From assembly GCA_031274565.1 (NCBI GenBank), contig JAISPY010000272.1, positions 1 to 5,640 on the forward strand: DNA of 5,640 nucleotides, given 5' to 3'. Source of the stretch: Treponema sp. Its GTDB lineage: Bacteria; Spirochaetota; Spirochaetia; Treponematales; Breznakiellaceae. A program made the translations under genes and the position numbers. The notes beneath the pieces were generated by a model. It was not told where the DNA came from. It made no database searches and was given only the letters and a program-made list of their open reading frames with translations. This document shows positions 1 through 5,445 of the stretch, piece after piece (position 1 is the first letter of the stretch; each line of letters begins with the position of its first letter).

Positions 1-957
1 GTGAACCCCCACCCGCTCCATGACGCCTCCGCTCCGGAAGCAGCATTGCGTATCATATCGGATCGGCGCTGGAGGAAGATCGTGCGGTTGTTGCGGACTT
101 CGGCGTTCTTGAATGACCGGAAACAGGTGGATCTCATGGATTGTTTTCTGATTAAGCACTGCCTCTGGCATGAACGGGAAGAGATTGCGGCGGCGGCCCA
201 GATTGTCCATGAGGCTATTGAACGGCAGGGATACACCGGAACTTTTGATTTCCCGGGCATAAAGGAAGAATTAGCCGCGCTGCGGGCTGAAATTACCCAG
301 GAAACCCAGCGCGTCCAGGATACCCGTGCCGAGGTTTTACGGCTTACCGCGGGGATTTACTGCCGCATCACCGCTGGGGATACGGCGTGGTATATCAAAC
401 AAGGGGATGTGGCCGCCCTGGGGGATACCCCACAAACCTGCACCTGGTATGCCCGGCAGAAACTCGCCTCAGGATACCTGGGCCGGAATCGATCCGCCCA
501 ATTACAAAAAGGGGTTTCCACCTTCAGTATGCAGATTAACGGGGCTGAACAGGACCTGGAGATCCGGTTTACCCCGCAGGGGTCTATCCAGGTGCGCAAG
601 GGCAGTACGGCTTTTCAGGTATTGGTGGATGGCCGGGAAGGTACCCTGGATACCATGCCGACCGGAGACAAACGGCGGATCACCCGGAAACCTCCCCCTG
701 CCCAGGAAAGGGCCTGGGACGACCGCATCCAGGGACTGTTGGACTATACCGCAGGGATAGAGAGACGGCTTGCTCGGTACGAGAAGCAGGACCGTAAGCA
801 GCTCCGGGTCAATCTCTTTGTACCACCGGAATGGGCAGGCCTGGTGGAGTCCCATATCGCCACAGCCCATAGGGAGATCGATAAGATCCAGGTGGAGCTC
901 CGGGAAATCCAGTACGCCTATAAAACCCTCAAGGATGCAGAGGTGCCGCTCAGATGA
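1..957 (+). CDS. ravA: RavA, MoxR-family AAA+ ATPase, C-terminal part (5' end outside window)
   Basis: The frame is open from base 1 to the TGA at 955-957, giving 318 residues. The GTG at base 1 is best read as an internal valine codon. The fragment aligns from memory with about the last half of E. coli RavA (498 aa): the SDRRW block at residues 20-24 and the following helices (RLLRTSAF, then LIKHCLWHE) belong to the AAA+ lid; residues about 115-225 match the beta-rich LARA region (family knowledge: the part that binds LdcI in E. coli); residues about 270-310 (LFVPPEW and a charged helix) match the RavA C-terminal helical segment. Walker A/B motifs are therefore upstream of the window. In E. 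coli the hexameric ATPase works with ViaA and has been linked to lysine decarboxylase, respiratory complexes and aminoglycoside sensitivity. The viaA gene follows at 1153. No frameshift is seen. The family call is firm; the LdcI partner is not implied here. Confidence 0.9.
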   Translation: MNPHPLHDASAPEAALRIISDRRWRKIVRLLRTSAFLNDRKQVDLMDCFLIKHCLWHEREEIAAAAQIVHEAIERQGYTGTFDFPGIKEELAALRAEITQETQRVQDTRAEVLRLTAGIYCRITAGDTAWYIKQGDVAALGDTPQTCTWYARQKLASGYLGRNRSAQLQKGVSTFSMQINGAEQDLEIRFTPQGSIQVRKGSTAFQVLVDGREGTLDTMPTGDKRRITRKPPPAQERAWDDRIQGLLDYTAGIERRLARYEKQDRKQLRVNLFVPPEWAGLVESHIATAHREIDKIQVELREIQYAYKTLKDAEVPLR

Positions 958-1163
958 AACGCATTCTAAGCAGCGGAGGTAGTATGTATAGGATGCCATC
1001 ACGAAAAGGGCCCCCAATCATACAAACGGTCGATTGTATGCGGACCGCCGCTATCGACCGGTATATGCCCTGGAGGTTCCGCACGAGCCTACCCTTGGCA
1101 ACCTTCACGCCGGAACGTCCGAGGCTGCTCCATCCGGTGGAGCGGGTAAGCGGTGAGGACTAA
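954..1163 (+). CDS. possible small ORF between ravA and viaA (69 aa, unrecognised)
   Basis: The ATG at 954 overlaps the ravA stop in an ATGA arrangement, and the frame ends with TAA at 1161-1163, 11 bp inside viaA. A second in-frame ATG at 984 (59 aa) has a better Shine-Dalgarno, GGAGG at 975-979, only 4 nt upstream. The predicted peptide is basic and rich in Arg, Pro and Met, ends acidic (VSGED), and shows no membrane segment, signal peptide or family motif that I know. The coupling to both neighbours and the SD argue for translation. The odd composition and the fact that ravA and viaA are normally adjacent argue for chance. If real, it could be a small partner of RavA-ViaA or only a device coupling viaA translation to ravA. 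Confidence 0.3.
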   Translation: MKRILSSGGSMYRMPSRKGPPIIQTVDCMRTAAIDRYMPWRFRTSLPLATFTPERPRLLHPVERVSGED

Positions 1164-2850
1164 GGGGCGGGATACCTTTCGCCGGTTCCATAGCTTCATC
1201 CGATTCGGCGGGATTGCGGACCAGAAGGCCCGTGAGGAGATTGCCGATGCGGTGTATGCGTACCTGCTGGACAAACCAGGAAGCGCACTGCGTATCGCCC
1301 GGCTCTCTGCTCAGGATACGGATAACTTTGCTCGAGCCATCGAAACCATTCTGGCCAACCAGTCGATGCGGGAACTCTGCGCCCAGGATGCGTTGCACCG
1401 CCAAACCAGGTCTGCGTCAACCCCAGCGGATCCGTTGATCGCGGAAGAGCTCACCCAGGAGATCCTCGACTTCATCACTACCGTGAAAAGAAGGATGCAG
1501 CAAACGGAAAGCCCTTTTGCCGTGGAACAGCAGCTTTTAGGTGAATTCGAAAGCCTCAAGACCGAGGACTTCGAGGCGGTCTGGGAAGGGGTTGCCCTGT
1601 TCATCCAGGAAACCTATGAACCCCAGGAATTGGATACGGCCTTCTATACCCAGGAGTTTCTGAAAAGCCTGGTTTCCCTTAAAGCATCCAAAGCATCCAA
1701 AGCATCCAAACCACGGGGTAACACAAGCCGGAGGGCGCGGGGTTTTGCGGGGGTAAAAGCGCATTTTACCGAGCGCTGGGGGGCCTTGCTTGCCCGGAAA
1801 CAGGCGGCTTGGGAAGAGGAACGTATCGAAGAACACCGGAAGCGCTTCTGCCAAGACCTCTACCAGCGGATCGAGGCGTATAAGCACCTAGCGGAACTGT
1901 TTAACTCCTCTCCCGGTGAACCTCGGCGGATCTGGGACCTGAGCCGCAGCGTGGGGCGGCAGGCGCATGTAGGGGTGCTCCATACCTACGCACGACTCCT
2001 GGAACAGGACCCGCTCATACAAGAACTGGCCGCTACACTGGGCAGGCGGGAGACCGATGAGGAGGATGCGGAAACCCTTATGGAGGAGCAGGTCCTGGAG
2101 CCGGAGATGGTGGTGGAACAGGCAAGCAAGGCGGAGCTTATCGGGGTGCACGAAAGCGATGATCTCAGCAGCATCGTACCGGCTGAGGCGGCGTTACTGG
2201 CGGACGAGACCGCCCAATGGGTGTTTTATAAAAAATTCGCGGAAAAGAAACTGCAAACCTTTGCATACCGGCATAAGACGCTGCTCCCCCTGGCCCGGTA
2301 CGATGCCTCCCGGAGCAGCGTACGGAAACGGAGGGAAACCCCGAAAGGCCCGGTTATTCTCTGCATTGATACGAGCGGTTCCATGCGGGGGCTCCCGGAG
2401 CAGGTTGCCAAGACCCTCTGTTTCGCCCTGCTCAAGGTAGCCTTGAGCGAGGGGCGATCCTGTTATCTGATTGCGTTTGCGCTGGACATTACCCGCTTGG
2501 ATATGGCTGAAACGCTGGAACTCACGGACCTGGGGAAGTCCCTGGAACGGCTGAGCGCCTTTTTATCCACCAGTTTCTACGGGGGAACCAATGCCGGGCC
2601 TGCGATCCATGAGGCGCTGCGGATGCTGGAAACCCGGGCGTATCGGAAAGCGGATGTGGTCATGGTTTCAGACTTTATCATGCCCCCTTTGGATGCGCCC
2701 ATTCTGGACCGGATCCAGGCCGCCCAGAAACAGCGCACGAAGTTTCACAGTCTTTTGATAGGGGATCGGGGGAGTCAGGGGATCAATAAGGATCTCTTAG
2801 CGGTTTTTGACAGCCGCTTGGTCTATGCGGCGGACATTCCCGCGTTTTAG
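1153..2850 (+). CDS. viaA: ViaA, VWA-domain partner of RavA
   Basis: The product has 565 residues. The GTG at 1153 is the most upstream possible start, since an in-frame TAA lies at 1147-1149; GGAG at 1139-1142 sits 10 nt before it. The C-terminal third is a von Willebrand A domain with a complete MIDAS: D406-T-S408-G-S410, then T479 in GGTNAG and D507 in VSDF. Before it, IWDLSRSVG, HESDDLSSIVP (about 333) and the FYKKFAEKKLQTF segment (about 355-370) match the central ViaA region of E. coli (483 aa). The N-terminal helical half is longer and poorly conserved, and carries a KAS tandem repeat at residues 177-186. In E. coli ViaA stimulates RavA ATPase activity and binds phospholipids; it is cytosolic or inner-membrane associated. 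No signal peptide or transmembrane helix is seen here. It is likely co-transcribed with ravA and ends before the terminator at 2984-3010. Confidence 0.93.
   Translation: MRTKGRDTFRRFHSFIRFGGIADQKAREEIADAVYAYLLDKPGSALRIARLSAQDTDNFARAIETILANQSMRELCAQDALHRQTRSASTPADPLIAEELTQEILDFITTVKRRMQQTESPFAVEQQLLGEFESLKTEDFEAVWEGVALFIQETYEPQELDTAFYTQEFLKSLVSLKASKASKASKPRGNTSRRARGFAGVKAHFTERWGALLARKQAAWEEERIEEHRKRFCQDLYQRIEAYKHLAELFNSSPGEPRRIWDLSRSVGRQAHVGVLHTYARLLEQDPLIQELAATLGRRETDEEDAETLMEEQVLEPEMVVEQASKAELIGVHESDDLSSIVPAEAALLADETAQWVFYKKFAEKKLQTFAYRHKTLLPLARYDASRSSVRKRRETPKGPVILCIDTSGSMRGLPEQVAKTLCFALLKVALSEGRSCYLIAFALDITRLDMAETLELTDLGKSLERLSAFLSTSFYGGTNAGPAIHEALRMLETRAYRKADVVMVSDFIMPPLDAPILDRIQAAQKQRTKFHSLLIGDRGSQGINKDLLAVFDSRLVYAADIPAF
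1681..1710 (+). repeat. 9-bp tandem repeat inside viaA (AAAGCATCC x3 plus AAA)
   Basis: Three perfect copies of AAAGCATCC followed by AAA encode Lys-Ala-Ser three times plus Lys (residues 177-186). The unit is a multiple of three, so copy-number change would lengthen or shorten a linker without breaking the frame. The repeat sits between the N-terminal helical region and the basic segment that starts the central region, a place where a flexible linker would be tolerated. Confidence 0.9.
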
Positions 2851-2881
2851 AAACAGTAAAGAAAAATTAAAGAACATGCAG

Positions 2882-2965
2882 GGAGCCTAGAAGCCTGTTG
2901 CACTTGTAGGTTTTTATAGCCTTTTTCCTTGAAAAATGCCATAAAAACCACGATACATAGGCTCC
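2882..2965. repeat. large imperfect hairpin between viaA and the convergent operon
   Basis: The core, 2909-2927 with 2931-2949, is a 19-bp stem with only two mismatched positions (A2918/C2940 and C2921/T2937) and a 3-nt loop. Its arms contain GGTTTTTAT/ATAAAAACC and TTTTTC/GAAAAA. Outside it, GGAGCCTA (2882-2889) pairs perfectly with TAGGCTCC (2958-2965) across unpaired 19- and 8-nt stretches. No T-run follows directly on either strand, so it is not a classic intrinsic terminator. It could be a 3'-UTR stabilising hairpin, a REP/MITE-like repeat or a cruciform. Confidence 0.75.
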
Positions 2966-2983
2966 TTACGCAGTTTGAATGGT

Positions 2984-3010
2984 AAAAAACCGCCTGATAG
3001 GTGGTTTTTT
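2984..3010. terminator. bidirectional Rho-independent terminator
   Basis: AAAAAACCGCC (2984-2994), a TGATA loop (2995-2999) and GGTGGTTTTTT (3000-3010) form an 11-bp stem. On the + strand the single irregular pair is a G-U wobble (2992/3002), and the stem ends in six U residues, which suits termination of ravA-viaA. Read on the - strand, that pair becomes an A/C mismatch but the same hairpin is again followed by six U residues, so it can also end the galE-M20 transcript. It lies 133 bp after viaA and 70 bp after the M20 stop. Confidence 0.8.
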
Positions 3011-3019
3011 GAGGTTTTA

Positions 3020-3032
3020 TGCGCGAAGCGCA
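3020..3032. repeat. small perfect hairpin TGCGC-GAA-GCGCA
   Basis: A 5-bp perfect GC-rich stem with a 3-nt loop lies between the M20 stop and the bidirectional terminator. On the - strand it reads TGCGC-TTC-GCGCA. It probably adds structure to the 3' end of the galE-M20 transcript; there is no U-run after it, so it is unlikely to terminate by itself. Confidence 0.5.
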
Positions 3033-3080
3033 ACAAACTGCTCGGCCCCCTGCACATCCAACCTTTTTTGGGGGGTGATC

Positions 3081-4307
3081 CTACCGTTCGGCCATCATTA
3101 ACCATGCCATGACTTTCGCGTCTCCTAGAATATTGCTGATAAGCGTGTATTCGTTGGGCTGATGCGCGGTATCATCTATCCGGGCCCATACCACCGAAGG
3201 GATCCCCACATTGCGGAGCGGCGCCCCCACCGTCCCCCCTCCAATGCCCACCGGCCGGGTAGCTACCTGGTAGACCTCCTGGACTGCCTGAGCAAGCAAG
3301 CCCACCAGGGGAGCGTCCGCAGGGGTGGGCTGGGACTCGCTGGTTTGCACTGGAGTAGCGGCGATACGCACCCGGTACTTCGTCTCAATCAGGGCTTTGA
3401 TCCGGTCGATTTCCTCCAACACGGTCTTGACCGGATACTGGGGTAGGATCCGCATATCCATGTAAAACACCTCTTCCCCAGGGATGGTGTTGATATTGGG
3501 TACATTGGCCTCGTGCTTGGTGGGTTGAAAGGTGGAATAATCAGGCTCGAACAGGGGATCTCGGCGGGAAAATCGCCGGGAAAGTTCATTATGGAGGGTC
3601 AGCGCCAGGTCCGCAGCCGCCAGGTGGGCATTGGCCCCCAGATCGGGCCGGGAACCGTGCGCTTGGCGGCCCGTGGTGGTAAACCGGATCCACAGGAGGT
3701 TTTTCTCCGCGATTTCTATGGGTGCTCCCTGACTATCCCCCCCATCGGGGATGAGGACCATATCATCCGGAGCAAAGAGGTTGCGGTGCTCCAGAAGCCA
3801 ATGGATACCGTAGGCGCTACCCATCTCCTCATCCGCGGCAAAGAGCAGTTTCACCGTATGCGGGGGGACGATTCCCTGGGCTACCAGGGACAAGGCCGCG
3901 ATGACCGAAGCGGTCAATCCCTGCTGGTTGTCCTCGACTCCCCGGCCAATGAGCCGTCCATCCTGGGACACCACAGTCCAGGGGTCGCTTTTCCAAAGGG
4001 ATGCTTCTCCCGGAGGAACCACATCCAGATGACTTATGATCCACAGGCGTTTGGCGTCCGCCGTGCCGGGAATGGTAGCCACCAGGTTGGGCCGCACCCC
4101 CCCCTTAGCCGCTGGGTCCGGGGCATCGTGCCGTTCCAGGAGGGTGATGCCCTTCCCTTTGAGCCAGGCTTCCAGGAATTCGCATTTATCCAACTCTCCA
4201 TCCCCTCCTGAGGCAGGGGATAGGGCGGGCCGTTTGGTCAATTCGGTTTCAAGCTCCACCGCGAGGGGGACGCTGGTATCTATAAAGTTCGTGATTGTGT
4301 GGTGCAT
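3081..4307 (-). CDS. M20-family metallo-hydrolase (DapE/ArgE/peptidase type)
   Basis: The protein has 408 residues, typical for M20 di-zinc hydrolases, which cleave amide or peptide bonds of acyl-amino acids or small peptides in the cytosol. Visible active-site residues are H93 and D95 in SHLDVVPPG, the bridging D126 in GRGVEDNQQG, E160 (general base) and E161 (metal ligand) in ADEEMGS, D188 in LIPDGGD, and H382 in DTAHQPNEY. H217 in GRQAHGS marks the inserted dimerisation domain (about 200-315). All catalytic positions look intact. No signal peptide is seen. The ATG at 4307 is preceded by AAGGAG (4313-4318) at 5 nt, placed in the 14-bp gap after galE, so the start is well supported and the gene is probably co-transcribed with galE. 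Sequence alone does not separate a dipeptidase from DapE, ArgE or a deacetylase. The GGGTVGAPLRNVGIPSVVW block is of the kind seen in peptidase-like members, so I leave the symbol empty. Confidence 0.92.
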   Translation of the reverse strand: MHHTITNFIDTSVPLAVELETELTKRPALSPASGGDGELDKCEFLEAWLKGKGITLLERHDAPDPAAKGGVRPNLVATIPGTADAKRLWIISHLDVVPPGEASLWKSDPWTVVSQDGRLIGRGVEDNQQGLTASVIAALSLVAQGIVPPHTVKLLFAADEEMGSAYGIHWLLEHRNLFAPDDMVLIPDGGDSQGAPIEIAEKNLLWIRFTTTGRQAHGSRPDLGANAHLAAADLALTLHNELSRRFSRRDPLFEPDYSTFQPTKHEANVPNINTIPGEEVFYMDMRILPQYPVKTVLEEIDRIKALIETKYRVRIAATPVQTSESQPTPADAPLVGLLAQAVQEVYQVATRPVGIGGGTVGAPLRNVGIPSVVWARIDDTAHQPNEYTLISNILGDAKVMAWLMMAER

Positions 4308-4321
4308 GGCAGCTCCTTAAC

Positions 4322-5293
4322 CTATCCGTGCTTTCGGTACACTTCCCAACTGGTCCTTATGAGGGTGTCCAGGTCCGAGTATTGGGCGGTCCAGCCCAGG
4401 GTCTCCCGGGCGTATTGCGCGGAAGCGGTGAGTTTGGCAGGGTCTCCGGGTCTGCGGCCTACGATCCGAGCGGGGATGGGTTTCCCGCTTATCCGTCGGG
4501 CCGCCTGGATGATATCCAGCACCGAAAGGCCAGTTTCGCTTCCCAGGTTGACCGTCAGACTCCGGTTCGTATCGCTGATATAGCGCAGCGCTGCCGCATG
4601 ACCCCGGGCAAGATCCGTCACATGAATATAATCCCGGACCCCGGTACCGTCGGGGGTGGCATAATCGTTCCCAAATACCCATACCTCCGCCCGCCGGCCA
4701 GAAGCCGCTTCCATGATCACGGGGATGAGGTTCGCGGGGTTCTGTTCAAGCCCGGTGATTCGGCCCCGCACATCGTAGCCTGCGGCATTGAAATACCGGA
4801 GACAGGCGAAACGGATCCCTTTAAGCTTTTCATACCAACCCAGGAACCGTTCGATTTCCAGCTTGGTGAAACCGTAATAGTTTTCCGGTTTGGTGGGATG
4901 GCTTTCATCCACCGGAAGGTAGACCGGTTCCCCGTACACCGCAGCGCTGGAGGAGAAGACAATGGAGGGTATCCCGGTTTCCGCTGCGGCATTGAGGATG
5001 TGGATGGTCCCATTGATGTTATTAAGGGAATACTTTTCAGGGTGTATCATGGATTCCCCGGCGGCTTTGTATGCCGCCAGGTGTATGAGGGCATCGAAGC
5101 CGCCCTGAGCGGTCCGTATAAGCCTGGGGTAATCCAGTATGTCCCCATGGATGAAAGTTGCCTCGGGGAAAAGATTCTCCCGCAGCCCGCTGGAAAGGTT
5201 ATCGTACACCGTAACCTGGTCTCCCTGATCCAGGAATTCCCGGGTTACATGACTGCCGATATAACCCGCTCCGCCGATGATTAATATGTTCAT
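4322..5293 (-). CDS. galE: UDP-glucose 4-epimerase
   Basis: This 323-aa extended short-chain dehydrogenase interconverts UDP-glucose and UDP-galactose (Leloir pathway, cytosolic, bound NAD+). The N-terminal NAD site is G7-G-A-G10-Y-I-G13, with D31 ending strand beta-2. The catalytic set is S116 in FSSSAAVYG and Y140-x-x-x-K144 in YYGFTK. The substrate region follows with RYFNAAG (N169), FGNDYATPDGTGVRDYIHV (about 208-225) and RRPGDPAKL (280-288), all typical of GalE. Length is usual (E. coli 338 aa). At the position equivalent to E. coli Y299, which affects use of N-acetylated sugars, I align L288, so specificity for UDP-GlcNAc is open. The ATG at 5293 directly precedes MNILIIGG, and upstream SD matches are weak (GGAAGGG at 5307-5313 is 13 nt away). 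The M20 gene follows after 14 bp. Confidence 0.95.
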   Translation of the reverse strand: MNILIIGGAGYIGSHVTREFLDQGDQVTVYDNLSSGLRENLFPEATFIHGDILDYPRLIRTAQGGFDALIHLAAYKAAGESMIHPEKYSLNNINGTIHILNAAAETGIPSIVFSSSAAVYGEPVYLPVDESHPTKPENYYGFTKLEIERFLGWYEKLKGIRFACLRYFNAAGYDVRGRITGLEQNPANLIPVIMEAASGRRAEVWVFGNDYATPDGTGVRDYIHVTDLARGHAAALRYISDTNRSLTVNLGSETGLSVLDIIQAARRISGKPIPARIVGRRPGDPAKLTASAQYARETLGWTAQYSDLDTLIRTSWEVYRKHG

Positions 5294-5300
5294 ACCCTAC

Positions 5301-5306
5301 AGTATA
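5301..5306 (-). promoter_or_regulatory. possible -10 box TATACT of galE
   Basis: On the - strand TATACT lies 7 nt before the galE ATG. It is a near-consensus -10 hexamer, but no good -35 is seen at 16-18 nt (17 nt gives GTGCTT at 5324-5329). If used, the transcript would start at or very near the ATG, which would fit the weak SD in front of galE. A chance match is quite possible. Confidence 0.25.
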
Positions 5307-5329
5307 CCCTTCCGTATAGAATAAAGCAC

Positions 5330-5347
5330 CCTCGCCCCAGGGCGAGG
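5330..5347. repeat. GC-rich perfect hairpin upstream of galE
   Basis: CCTCGCC (5330-5336) and GGCGAGG (5341-5347) form a 7-bp perfect stem with a 4-nt CCAG loop, 36 bp upstream of the galE start. On the - strand it is followed by GTGCTTTATTC, a weak U-rich tail. It could be the terminator of a gene further right, an attenuator for galE, or part of a dispersed repeat. Confidence 0.6.
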
Positions 5348-5399
5348 TATTAAAACCCAAGAGATTAAAAATTGACCATTACGGTTCGGTACCTATTCA

Positions 5400-5445
5400 C
5401 CTTGGCTAACTTCTTATCCTATAAGGAAATAAACCGAAGCCAAGG
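5400..5445. repeat. nested inverted repeats upstream of galE
   Basis: CCTTGGCT (5400-5407) pairs with AGCCAAGG (5438-5445), 8 of 8 bases. Inside the loop CTTAT (5413-5417) pairs with ATAAG (5421-5425) around a CCT loop. Two further complements cross these: CTTATCC (5413-5419) with GGATAAG (5445-5451), and TTCGGT (5385-5390) with ACCGAA (5433-5438). The set could give alternative folds in an RNA from either strand. Confidence 0.5.

Noticed and set aside
701..718. Hairpin CCCAGG...CCTGGG inside ravA
   Set aside because: A 6-bp stem within coding sequence in a GC-rich gene is expected by chance and has no U-run.
502..1017. A 171-codon - strand ORF opposite ravA
   Set aside because: It is a shadow of the conserved RavA C-terminal region; no SD or domain supports it.
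2914..2958. A 14-codon - strand peptide (MYRGFYGIFQGKRL) with AAGGAG 3 nt upstream
   Set aside because: The SD spacing is very short and the coding part is made almost entirely of the hairpin arms, so the match is best explained by the inverted repeat.
3046..3075. CCCCC / GGGGGG pairing just after the M20 stop
   Set aside because: The loop is 19 nt or more and both arms are homopolymers; there is no U-run in the right place, and the clear terminator at 2984-3010 is sufficient.
2850..3080. CRISPR or att-site-like direct repeats in the intergenic region
   Set aside because: Only inverted repeats are present; no direct repeats with regular spacing and no integrase or Cas gene nearby.
3513..4211. 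A 232-codon + strand ORF opposite the M20 gene
   Set aside because: It is antisense to the conserved catalytic region, with low-complexity Gly/Pro/Arg content and no family features.
4295..5284. A 329-codon + strand ORF lying opposite galE
   Set aside because: It is the mirror of a fully intact galE with all motifs, its protein has no recognisable domain, and its start lies inside the M20 start region. GC-rich genes often leave the antisense frame open.
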